The notes under the pieces are model-generated. The model was not told where the DNA came from. It did not search any database and saw only the letters and a list, made by a program, of their open reading frames with translations. A program made the position numbers and the translations under genes. This document shows, in pieces, positions 1 through 5,453 of a DNA stretch of 6,029 nucleotides (position 1 is its first letter; each line of letters starts with the position of its first letter). This stretch comes from an uncultured bacterium (GTDB taxonomy: Bacteria > Actinomycetota > Coriobacteriia > Coriobacteriales > Coriobacteriaceae), in assembly GCA_905215275.1 (NCBI GenBank), contig CAJMPE010000121.1, forward strand, positions 1-6,029, read 5' to 3'.

Positions 1-85
1 GCAGCTGGTTCGTCGTGTCACGTACCGGCTGCGGCGCATCGCCCAACCAAGTTGCTATGTTGCGGTCGCGAGTTGCGGTGTCCAT
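1..85 (-). CDS. 5' fragment of an unidentified protein (runs off left edge)
   Basis: Only the first 28 codons are present, reading leftwards from the ATG at 85-83 to the window edge with no stop. The peptide begins MDTATRDRNIATWLGDAP and ends PVRDTTNQL. It is hydrophilic, with no signal peptide or membrane helix, so the visible part looks cytoplasmic. The start is well supported: an AAGGAG ribosome binding site (complement of 90-95) lies 4 bases before the ATG, the same arrangement as at the neighbouring transporter gene. The gene follows the EamA transporter on the same strand after an 88-bp gap. It could share that transcript or use its own promoter, since a TACAAT -10-like hexamer (complement of 121-126) sits about 35 bases upstream. 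I do not recognise the family from this fragment. Confidence 0.6.
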   Translation of the reverse strand, partial: MDTATRDRNIATWLGDAPQPVRDTTNQL

Positions 86-173
86 GGGGCTCCTTTATGG
101 CAGATGCTCTGTCGGTATCTATTGTAAAGGCGCACCGGTTGCCTTTATGCCACGGCCGTATGAAGAGTGGGGT
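86..173 (-). promoter_or_regulatory. possible promoter and operator-like inverted repeat
   Basis: This 88-bp gap lies between the transporter stop and the next minus-strand start. It holds a perfect 7-bp inverted repeat, TAAAGGC (125-131) and GCCTTTA (141-147), with a 9-base spacer containing ACCGGT. On the minus strand the repeat is followed directly by CAAT, so its end forms part of a TACAAT hexamer (complement of 121-126), one mismatch from the -10 consensus. No good -35 is visible. No T-run follows the hairpin, so it is not a normal intrinsic terminator for the transporter gene. A repressor site over a promoter is possible but inferred, and a 7-bp repeat can arise by chance. Confidence 0.25.
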
Positions 174-1076
174 CTACGAGACGTGCTCGGGCGCTCCTGC
201 CATGCGAGCCTGTTCGTGTGCGCGGAGGCGCGGAAGCTCGACGGTTGCCACCATGACGCCGGTGAGGATGAGGGCGGCGCCAAAGAAGGCGATGGGGCTC
301 AGGACCTCGCCAACCAGAAAGAACGAAAAGACAGCGGAGCAGACCGGCTCAAGCGAGAAGGCGAAGCCGGTGGTCTCGGCGGGCACGTGGGGCTGCACGA
401 GCGTCTGGGTGATAAAGCCATAGGCAGAGCAGATGAGTGCGAGCGCGACGACAACGACGATCTCGCTGGGCGTACTGGGAAGCGTGAAACCGCCAAAGGT
501 GAATGCGGCGATGCCCGAGAACAAGCCGCCGAAGCCCAGCTGCCAAACGCCCAGAGCAAGTGGATCGACATCTTCGACAAAGCGCTTGGCGACAATGATG
601 TGTCCGGCGTAGACAAAGGCGGAGAGCAGCATGATGAGCGCGCCCGGGTTCAGGCTGGTGAAGTCGGCGCCCGAGAGCAGCAACATACCGCAGGTGACGA
701 TGGCGGTGCCGACGAGCACTTTGCGCTCGGGGGCGCGACGCAGCAGGGCGGCGTTGGCAAACGGTACGATCACGACCGTCAGGCTCTGCAAAAAGCCGGC
801 GGTGGAGGCGGAGGTGAGGCTGGAGCCCAGGCACATGCAGGTGAGCTCGGTTGCCATAATGGCGCCGATGATGGCGGCACGGACCATAAGGTCGCGGTTG
901 ATGCGCAACGCGTGCTTGTGGAAGAGCAGCAGGCAGACCACAAAGGCAATGATGCAGCGTAGCGCGACGATGCTCGTGGCGTTCATGCTGTCCATACCGA
1001 TCTTCATGAGGGGATACGAAAAGCCCCATGCGACGGGAACGGAAAATGAGAGCGCGATTGCTTTTTTGCGATCCAT
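174..1076 (-). CDS. EamA/DMT-family transporter, 10 membrane segments
   Basis: A 300-residue inner-membrane protein of the drug/metabolite transporter superfamily, which exports or exchanges small molecules such as amino acids, nucleosides or drugs. The substrate cannot be read from sequence. Two EamA repeats are visible, roughly residues 5-136 and 146-278, each with about five hydrophobic helices. The first opens with the typical VPVAWGFSYPLMKIG stretch (13-27). The second carries the family signature ETTGFAFSLEPV (234-245), then FLVGEVLS (253-260) and GAALILTGV (266-274). Length is normal for the family. The short hydrophilic tail (after 280) ends at TAG. The ATG at 1076-1074 is supported by AAGGAG (complement of 1081-1086) 4 bases upstream. 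The gene is divergent from a LysR-type regulator, suggesting control by it. No clear terminator follows the stop. Family assignment is firm; substrate is unknown. Confidence 0.93.
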   Translation of the reverse strand: MDRKKAIALSFSVPVAWGFSYPLMKIGMDSMNATSIVALRCIIAFVVCLLLFHKHALRINRDLMVRAAIIGAIMATELTCMCLGSSLTSASTAGFLQSLTVVIVPFANAALLRRAPERKVLVGTAIVTCGMLLLSGADFTSLNPGALIMLLSAFVYAGHIIVAKRFVEDVDPLALGVWQLGFGGLFSGIAAFTFGGFTLPSTPSEIVVVVALALICSAYGFITQTLVQPHVPAETTGFAFSLEPVCSAVFSFFLVGEVLSPIAFFGAALILTGVMVATVELPRLRAHEQARMAGAPEHVS

Positions 1077-1234
1077 GGGACTCCTTTTGTTACAGAACGG
1101 TTTCGCAAAAAGGATTCTGCTCCCAGATTTGGATGTAGTAAAGCGAATGTATCTTCAGTATGATTAAGAAATGCTAAAGTAGGCACGAAAAGCCCTGGCA
1201 AAACGTTTTACAGCTACATCGATGTGGAGGCACG
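1077..1234. promoter_or_regulatory. divergent control region between transporter and LysR regulator genes
   Basis: This 158-bp stretch separates two divergent start codons and must hold both promoters. For the transporter, TTTACT (complement of 1137-1142) lies 17 bp from CAGAAT (complement of 1114-1119), each matching four of six consensus bases. For the regulator, TATGAT (1159-1164) and a TGCTAAAGT extended -10-like sequence (1172-1180) are candidates, without clear -35 boxes. Two T-N11-A sites of the LysR type are visible inside partial dyads: ATTCTG-CTCC-CAGATT (1114-1129), which overlaps the proposed transporter -10, and TCTT-N10-AAGA (1152-1169). The short A/T-rich patches fit a promoter zone. 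All these boxes are by-eye assignments. Confidence 0.4.
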
Positions 1235-2101
1235 ATGGCATCGCGGTATCAGATTGTTTGTATGGTGGTCGATTGCGGCAGTCTGAAACGTGCGGCGGAC
1301 GAGCTGGGCTATACGCAAAGCGCGGTGAGCCAGGCCGTCAAGGCGCTCGAGCGCGAGCTGGGCACCACGCTTATCGAGCGTGGTAAGCAGGGCGTTTCGC
1401 TTACGCGCGACGGTAAACAATATCTGCCGTACCTGCGCCAGATTGTGACCGCCGAGGTCGAGCTCGAGGGCAAGCGCCAAGAGCTGCTGGGGCTTTCGTC
1501 GACCGATATTCGCATCGCGACGTTTACTAACGTGAGTCGTACCGTGCTGCCGCGTGTGATCCGCGACTTTGGTGCGCTGCACCCGGGCGTACGCTTTACC
1601 CTCAAACAGGGCGATTACACGCGCAACGCTCAATGGGTGCACGATGGCGTGGTTGATTTTTGCTTTACGGCGCGCGGATTTACCGCTGGGCTCGAGAAGC
1701 GCGTGGTCTATCACGACGAGCTGGTGGCATTGTTGCCGGCCGCGCATCCGCTGGCGGCAAAGGAAAAGGTGACGCTCGCCGACCTGGCGTCCGAGCCGTT
1801 TGTACTGTTGGATGAGGGCGAACAGAGTCTGGTGCTCGATGCATTCGCGGCGCATGGGCTGTCGCCGCACGTGACGAGCGAGGTGACCGACGACTACACC
1901 ATCATGGCGATGGTGGAGGAGGGCCTGGGCGTGAGCATGCTCTACCGTCGTACTGTGGAGGGCATGCGGGCCGATATTCGCGTGCGGCCCATCGTGCATG
2001 CCCCCTCGCGCGACGTGGTGGCCGCCTGGCGCAGCTGGGACACCATGCCCATCGCCACGAGGCGCTTTATCGACTATATGAGCTCGCATATTGTCAATTA
2101 A
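1235..2101 (+). CDS. LysR-type transcriptional regulator
   Basis: A 288-residue DNA-binding regulator of the LysR family, normal in length. Residues 3-62 form the winged helix-turn-helix: GSLKRAADELGYTQ (15-28) followed by SAVSQAVKALERELG (29-43) is the classic LysR pattern, and LIERG...SLTRDGKQYL (46-64) is the wing. A linker helix covers about 63-90. The periplasmic-binding-protein-like effector domain runs from about 91 to the end, including the typical DGVVDFCF (137-144), HDELVALLPAAHPLA (160-174) and MVEEGLGVSMLYR (226-238). The ligand is unknown. The ATG has GGAGG (1226-1230) 4 bases upstream. The gene is divergent from the EamA transporter, the usual arrangement of a LysR regulator and its target, and probably also represses its own promoter. 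It converges on the MATE gene with a 27-bp gap and no visible terminator between them. Confidence 0.93.
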   Translation: MASRYQIVCMVVDCGSLKRAADELGYTQSAVSQAVKALERELGTTLIERGKQGVSLTRDGKQYLPYLRQIVTAEVELEGKRQELLGLSSTDIRIATFTNVSRTVLPRVIRDFGALHPGVRFTLKQGDYTRNAQWVHDGVVDFCFTARGFTAGLEKRVVYHDELVALLPAAHPLAAKEKVTLADLASEPFVLLDEGEQSLVLDAFAAHGLSPHVTSEVTDDYTIMAMVEEGLGVSMLYRRTVEGMRADIRVRPIVHAPSRDVVAAWRSWDTMPIATRRFIDYMSSHIVN

Positions 2102-2128
2102 TGACTGTCGTGGCGTTGAGTGCGGTGT

Positions 2129-3511
2129 TTAGCGGGCTGTCGCTTTGGCTTGGGTGGCGCGATAGGTGCGTGCCGGGTGGCAAAGTAGTACCGCCACGAC
2201 CATAAAGAACGCCGTGGTGCCCAGGCTGATGGGGTAGACCATCATGATGTTCGCAAAGGTGCGGAAGTGCGGGAACACGCAGAACACCCAGTAGAAGCGG
2301 ATGCCGCAGACGCAGATCATGGTGATGAGGGCGGGTGTGAGCGAGATGCCAAAGCCGCGCAGGTAGCCTGACATGTTTTCGTAGAACATGCTAAAGGCGT
2401 ACGCCGGGAAGATCGAGCACACGCGGATATAGCCGATCGAGACGATGTTGGGATCGCTGTTGAACAGCGACAAGATCTCGCGCCCCAGGCCGACAATAAC
2501 GATGATCGTGGTGAGCGCGACGATACCGCCTTCGACCAGGCAGGCCTTGAGCGTTTTGGTGCAGCGGTCGATCTGGCGGGCACCGTGGTTTTGTCCCACA
2601 AAGGTGGTGCACGCCTGGCTAAAGCTGTTGAGCAGGTTGTAGCATACGTACTCCAAGCTCATGGCGGCGCTCGATGCCGCCATGACCTCGGTGCCCAGGC
2701 TGTTGATGGCGGACTGGATGATGATGTTGGCTACGGCAAAGACGGCGCTTTGGATGCCGGCTGGCAGGCCGATCTTGACGATGCGCTTGAGGGCGACGGG
2801 GTCGATAGCCAAGTCACGCGGGGTGACGCGGACGACAGAGTCGGTCTTGAGCAGGCGGATAAAGAGCGTAGCGGCGCTGACGGTGTAGGCGATGGCGGTG
2901 GCGATGGCGACGCCCGCGACGCCCCAGTGAAGTACGGGGACAAAGATGAGGTCCAGGCCAATGTTGAGGACGGTGGACACGGCAAGCGCCTGCAGCGGCA
3001 TGCGGGTGATGCCGACGGAGCGGAAGATCGCGGCCTCAAAGTTGTAGAGCAAAATCGAGGGCATGCTCAGCAAAAAGACGCGTAGATAGAGTGAGGCGAG
3101 CGGCATGGTCTCGGCGGGAACGTTGAGCGCGGCGAGCATGGGCTCGGCAAAGATCTCGCCCAGAGCGATGACGACAAAGCCCACGAGTGCCATTAAAATC
3201 GAGGTATGGACGGCGCGTTTGACCATGTTCTGATCGTTGCGGCCGATAGCGTTGGCGATGACCACGTTGGAGCCAAGCGACATGCCAATAAACAGGTTGA
3301 GCATAAGACTGGTAAGCGGAACATTGGAGCCGACCGCCGCCATGGCGAGGGTTCCCTGGTCGCCCGAGAAGTTACCGATGATGACCGTGGCGATGAGGTT
3401 CGATAGCTGCTCCAAGATGCTCGTGGCGGCCACGGGGAAGGCGAACAGGGGAATATTGCGCCACAGCGAGCCGGTTGTCATGTCAATGTGCTTAGATGCG
3501 GTATCAGCCAT
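2129..3511 (-). CDS. MATE-family efflux transporter
   Basis: A 460-residue membrane protein of the multidrug and toxic compound extrusion family, which uses a Na+ or H+ gradient to export cationic drugs or other organic compounds. Two MatE domains of about six helices each are visible, near residues 18-180 and 243-405. Supporting stretches are IPLFAFPVAATSILEQL (20-36), GMSLGSNVVIANAIGRND (76-93), NIGLDLIFV (183-191), KIGLPAGIQSAVFAV (246-260) and FVGQNHGA (304-311), the last being typical of bacterial MATE proteins. Length is normal. The chosen ATG (3511-3509) gives the expected short hydrophilic N-terminus, but its ribosome binding site is weak: GAGAG (complement of 3515-3519) only 3 bases away. 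The next in-frame ATG, at residue 11, has no better site. A TATCAT -10-like box (complement of 3559-3564) lies upstream, beside the large palindrome. Substrate is unknown. Confidence 0.93.
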   Translation of the reverse strand: MADTASKHIDMTTGSLWRNIPLFAFPVAATSILEQLSNLIATVIIGNFSGDQGTLAMAAVGSNVPLTSLMLNLFIGMSLGSNVVIANAIGRNDQNMVKRAVHTSILMALVGFVVIALGEIFAEPMLAALNVPAETMPLASLYLRVFLLSMPSILLYNFEAAIFRSVGITRMPLQALAVSTVLNIGLDLIFVPVLHWGVAGVAIATAIAYTVSAATLFIRLLKTDSVVRVTPRDLAIDPVALKRIVKIGLPAGIQSAVFAVANIIIQSAINSLGTEVMAASSAAMSLEYVCYNLLNSFSQACTTFVGQNHGARQIDRCTKTLKACLVEGGIVALTTIIVIVGLGREILSLFNSDPNIVSIGYIRVCSIFPAYAFSMFYENMSGYLRGFGISLTPALITMICVCGIRFYWVFCVFPHFRTFANIMMVYPISLGTTAFFMVVAVLLCHPARTYRATQAKATAR

Positions 3512-3689
3512 ACGCTCTCAATCTCTAACATGCTCTTTCGTGCTTATTTGCGCAGACGATGATACTCCTAATCGACTAGTCATTGGGGACGTTCTTAAAC
3601 GACTAGTCATTTAAGAACGTCCCCAATGACTAGGTGGGGAAGGCGTGCGACAATGGTGGGCGTTGTGTTGTTCGCGCTAAGGAGTTGCC
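3512..3689. promoter_or_regulatory. divergent control region between MATE and rlmA genes
   Basis: This 178-bp gap separates two divergent starts and is dominated by the 58-nt palindrome at 3576-3633. Towards the MATE gene, TATCAT (complement of 3559-3564) matches five of six -10 bases. Towards rlmA, TGCGACAAT (3646-3654) could be an extended -10. Neither has a convincing -35 box, and the expected -35 positions fall inside or right beside the palindrome arms. AAGGAG (3679-3684) lies 5 bases before the rlmA ATG. Promoter positions are inferred by eye; that both genes start transcription here follows from their divergence. Confidence 0.35.
3573..3633. repeat. perfect 24-bp inverted repeat, REP/RAYT-type palindromic element
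   Basis: The arms 3576-3599 and 3610-3633 are perfect reverse complements over 24 bp and flank a 10-nt loop (3600-3609). Each arm contains CATTGGGGACGTTCTTAAA or its complement. The 12-base word CGACTAGTCATT occurs twice in direct orientation, at 3573-3584 and 3600-3611, so the left flank is repeated in the loop, and GACTAGTC is itself palindromic. No T-run follows on either strand and the flanking genes diverge, so this is not a standard terminator. From memory, GGGGACGTTCTTAA-type words recur as intergenic palindromes in many unrelated bacteria, near IS200-like (REP-associated tyrosine) transposases. I therefore infer a non-autonomous REP-like mobile element. No transposase is present in the window. 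Confidence 0.8.
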
Positions 3690-4505
3690 ATGTTGTTGTG
3701 TCCCGTTTGCCATGAGCCGTTGGCGGACAATGAGCGCGGTGCTGCATGCGCGGGCGGACACCGGTTTGACCGTGCGCGCGAGGGCTATCTATACCTCCTA
3801 CGCTCGTCCAAGAGCGGCGATTCCATGGGCGATCCCAAGTCGCAGGCGCGCAGCCGACGTGACTTTCTGAACCGCGGCTACTATGCGCCGTTGCGCGATG
3901 CGATGGTTGAGCTGGTGCGCGAGCGGGTGTCTGGACGTGCCGCGTCTACGAACTGTCCCATGACGTTGCTCGATATTTGCTGTGGCGAGGGCTACTACAC
4001 CAGCGCCATGGGCGCGGTGCCGGGCGTGGACGCTTACGGGTTTGATTTGGGCAAAGAAATGGTGCGCCTGGCCGCCAAGCGCGGCGATGCGACCTACTTC
4101 GTGGCCAACATGAAGGACATCCCCGTGGCCGATGGCGCCTTCGATATGGTGACCGAGCTCTTTGCTCCCTTTAACGAGCGTGAGTTTGCCCGCGTACTGG
4201 CGCCAGAGGGCTCACTCTATACCGTGGTGCCGGGTGCCCGTCACCTGTTTAGGCTTAAGGAAGTGCTCTACGACACGCCATATCTTAATGACGAGAAGCT
4301 GCCGCAGACCACCGAACTCGAGTTGGTCGGAACGCGGCGGGTGTCTGCGAACATTACGCTCCAAACCCAGGCCGACATCGAGGCGGTGTTCCAGATGACG
4401 CCGTACTACTACCGCACGCGCCCTGCCGATAAAGAGCGCCTGGCAAACTTGGACACCCTTCAAACCGACATCGACTTCATCATCGCTGAGTACTGCCACA
4501 GCTAA
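3690..4505 (+). CDS. rlmA: 23S rRNA (guanine-N1)-methyltransferase, RlmA type
   Basis: A 271-residue cytoplasmic enzyme that transfers methyl from S-adenosylmethionine to N1 of a guanine in 23S rRNA hairpin 35, at the peptide exit tunnel: G745 for the E. coli type (RlmAI), G748 for the Gram-positive type (RlmAII/TlrB). The N-terminal zinc site is complete: C4, C7, C20, H24 in CPVC...CAGGH. It is followed by FDRAREGYLYLL (26-37), as in E. coli RlmA (FDMAKEGYVNLL). The SAM-binding motif I is LLDICCGEGYYT (93-104), FDLGKEMVRLAAKR (118-131) follows, and the C-terminal MTPYYYRTRP (236-245) parallels E. coli MTPFAWRARP. Odd detail: residue 97 is Cys where glycine is usual (DIGCGEG). By these motifs it looks nearer RlmAI, but the exact target base is unproven. 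The start has AAGGAG 5 bases upstream. Two hairpins follow the TAA. Confidence 0.9.
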   Translation: MLLCPVCHEPLADNERGAACAGGHRFDRAREGYLYLLRSSKSGDSMGDPKSQARSRRDFLNRGYYAPLRDAMVELVRERVSGRAASTNCPMTLLDICCGEGYYTSAMGAVPGVDAYGFDLGKEMVRLAAKRGDATYFVANMKDIPVADGAFDMVTELFAPFNEREFARVLAPEGSLYTVVPGARHLFRLKEVLYDTPYLNDEKLPQTTELELVGTRRVSANITLQTQADIEAVFQMTPYYYRTRPADKERLANLDTLQTDIDFIIAEYCHS

Positions 4506-4506
4506 C

Positions 4507-4545
4507 AACCTGCCAAAAAGGGACAGGTTTGTTTTGGTAGGTTTT
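4507..4545 (+). repeat. overlapping alternative hairpins just after rlmA
   Basis: Starting one base after the rlmA stop, one left arm can pair in two exclusive ways. AACCTG (4507-4512) pairs perfectly with CAGGTT (4524-4529). Alternatively AACCTGCCAAAA (4507-4518) pairs over 12 bp, with one G-U wobble at 4512/4538, with TTTTGGTAGGTT (4532-4543), leaving a 13-nt loop. T-rich sequence follows both, so it may act as a weak first terminator. The GGGACAGGTTTGTTTT word (4520-4535) resembles, from memory, another widespread REP-like intergenic repeat family (GGGGACAGGTTTATT). Family membership is unverified. Confidence 0.5.
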
Positions 4546-4559
4546 GTCTGGGCAAACGT

Positions 4560-4597
4560 AAAGGGCCGACCGCGGAGATGCGCGATCGGCCCTTTTT
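4560..4597 (+). terminator. intrinsic terminator of rlmA, shared with the convergent membrane-protein gene
   Basis: The arms 4560-4574 and 4581-4595 pair over 15 positions with a single C/A mismatch (4570/4585). They form a GC-rich stem (GGGCCGA paired with TCGGCCC) with a 6-nt loop GAGATG, followed by TTTTT (4593-4597). It is a clear Rho-independent terminator for the plus strand, 55 bases after the rlmA stop. On the minus strand the stem is followed by only TTT, so it probably also stops transcripts of the convergent gene ending at 4634, less efficiently. Confidence 0.9.
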
Positions 4598-4633
4598 AGT
4601 TGCTTGGCTGCAGAGCTTATGAGAAGCGAGCGC

Positions 4634-5035
4634 TTACAGGCGGTCCTTGTTCTCGGCCTTAACGGCGTGCGCCTGCTGAACAAAGAACAGGTCGTACACC
4701 ACGATGACAAAGGCGACGATATTGACGGAGCTGCCGCCGAGCGCGGGAAGCGTGAGCGCGGCCTGGAAGAGCGTGGCTGCCGCGGCGACGATGCCGAGCT
4801 TAAACGCGCCATCCACCTGCGAAGGCTTGTTGGCGCCCTTGATACCCGCAACACCTGCGGCAAGGTCGACAAGGCCCTTGGCGACCAGCACGACCGCGGC
4901 GAGCATGGCGTTCGACCCGTACGTGGAATCGAGGTTGCCGGTCGCGATGCCGGCGATTCCAATGACGAGACTGGCGATGCCCAGAACAAAATAAATCAGG
5001 GCAAGGATTTTGAGTGTCTTGCGAGCGGCGCTCAT
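4634..5035 (-). CDS. small four-helix membrane protein of unknown function
   Basis: A 133-residue hydrophobic protein with four predicted membrane helices, near residues 9-32, 43-65, 77-99 and 103-121, and short basic ends (MSAARKTLK at the start, HAVKAENKDRL at the end). It has no cysteines or charged catalytic clusters, so it is probably a structural, channel-like or accessory membrane protein. I do not recognise a named family. The start chosen is the ATG at 5035-5033, which has AAAGGA (complement of 5042-5047) 6 bases upstream and begins directly with a typical membrane-protein N-terminus. The frame stays open to an ATG at 5128, but that 31-residue extension is unlike the rest and has no ribosome binding site. 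A TACAAT -10-like box (complement of 5104-5109) lies upstream. The gene appears to be monocistronic and converges on rlmA over the shared terminator. Confidence 0.8.
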   Translation of the reverse strand: MSAARKTLKILALIYFVLGIASLVIGIAGIATGNLDSTYGSNAMLAAVVLVAKGLVDLAAGVAGIKGANKPSQVDGAFKLGIVAAAATLFQAALTLPALGGSSVNIVAFVIVVYDLFFVQQAHAVKAENKDRL

Positions 5036-5264
5036 AGCTGGTCCTTTCGATGCGGGCGCGGAGAATCTGTCGCACCCAGGTTGCGGCACATATCGTGAAG
5101 CACATTGTAGTTCAACGGGGCGATGCATGCGTTTGAAAGCGTCTCTTGCCTATACGGTTCAACCTTTCAAAAAGGAAAGCTGGACGTAAGCCAAATCGAT
5201 GGCAGCCCATGTGCGGCGCTGCGATGATGAGGCCGTAACAAGGAGCTGGTCTCAAGGAGGAGTC
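5036..5264. promoter_or_regulatory. 229-bp divergent intergenic region
   Basis: This region separates the minus-strand four-helix protein from the plus-strand 47-residue protein, so it should hold both promoters. For the minus side, TACAAT (complement of 5104-5109) is a good -10-like hexamer without a convincing -35. For the plus side I see no good promoter; TTGAAA (5133-5138) and TATACG (5151-5156) are only 12 bp apart. An 8-bp inverted repeat, TTTGAAAG (5132-5139) and CTTTCAAA (5164-5171), spans 24 bases and could occur by chance. AAGGAG appears twice, at 5240-5245 with no start codon at a usable distance, and at 5254-5259 before the small gene. I see no other gene. Confidence 0.3.
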
Positions 5265-5408
5265 ATGATGTACGGAGCAGGGCAAGTGCGTGAGCCGCGG
5301 TCGTTGGGAAGGCGCATGGGTGATTCTGTGATCGCTGCCGTGTGCACGGGATTGATGGCGGTGCTTTGCATTGCGATGCTGTGGACCATGTCGCATGTGG
5401 GACAATAG
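5265..5408 (+). CDS. 47-residue single-helix membrane protein (small, hypothetical)
   Basis: A very short gene encoding a basic, hydrophilic N-terminus (residues 1-20, with four arginines, MMYGAGQVREPRSLGRRMGD) and one hydrophobic helix at about 21-42 (SVIAAVCTGLMAVLCIAMLW), then TMSHVGQ and TAG. The positive-inside rule suggests a cytoplasmic N-terminus. The start is strongly supported: AAGGAGG (5254-5260) lies 4 bases before the first of two consecutive ATG codons. The frame is open back to an ATG at 5199, but that has no ribosome binding site and adds a poorly structured leader. It precedes rsmJ on the same strand by 63 bp, with a hairpin between them. It could be a small regulator of a membrane complex or a leader-type peptide; no family is recognised. 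Confidence 0.65.
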   Translation: MMYGAGQVREPRSLGRRMGDSVIAAVCTGLMAVLCIAMLWTMSHVGQ

Positions 5409-5453
5409 CGAACGGTTGGGTGCCGACACAAACGGCGCTCACGTGTTCGTTTT
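5409..5453 (+). terminator. imperfect hairpin with T-run between the small gene and rsmJ
   Basis: Directly after the stop of the 47-residue gene, CGAAC (5409-5413) pairs with GTTCG (5445-5449). After a small internal mismatch, 5417-5425 pairs with 5433-5441 over nine positions including two G-U pairs, around a 7-nt loop ACACAAA. TTTT (5450-5453) follows. It could be a weak intrinsic terminator. Only 18 bases separate it from the rsmJ ATG, so it would act as an attenuator on rsmJ if both genes share a transcript. The stem is imperfect and the T-run short, so this is uncertain. Confidence 0.4.

Noticed and set aside
15..962. Long plus-strand open frame of 315 codons antisense to the EamA transporter
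   Set aside because: No ribosome binding site, strongly skewed Gly/Asp/Glu/Ala composition typical of an antisense GC-rich frame, and it opposes a clear EamA protein.
1216..1225. Perfect 10-bp palindrome ACATCGATGT just before the lysR ribosome binding site
   Set aside because: Several 10-bp palindromes are expected by chance in 6 kb, and nothing else marks it.
1214..2089. Minus-strand open frame of 291 codons opposite the LysR regulator
   Set aside because: His/Arg-rich antisense shadow of a well-recognised LysR protein; no ribosome binding site.
2102..2128. Possible bidirectional terminator between the convergent lysR and MATE genes
   Set aside because: Only 27 bp, and no stem longer than 4 bp can be found there or just inside the gene ends.
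3576..3633. Reading the large palindrome as an ordinary intrinsic terminator
   Set aside because: No T-run on either side, and the flanking genes point away from it, so there is no transcript for it to end.
5036..5128. N-terminal extension of the four-helix membrane protein to an ATG at 5128
   Set aside because: The extra 31 residues are unlike a membrane-protein start and lack a ribosome binding site, while the ATG at 5035 has AAAGGA at a proper distance.
5132..5171. 8-bp inverted repeat TTTGAAAG/CTTTCAAA with a 24-nt spacer
   Set aside because: Chance expectation for such a spaced repeat in this length is above one, and no promoter is clearly linked to it.
5147..5179. GGTTCAACC as a possible tRNA T-arm
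   Set aside because: No acceptor stem, anticodon arm or D-arm can be arranged around it.
5199..5264. Upstream ATG for the 47-residue protein
   Set aside because: No ribosome binding site; it would translate through the strong AAGGAGG that precedes the tandem ATGs at 5265.
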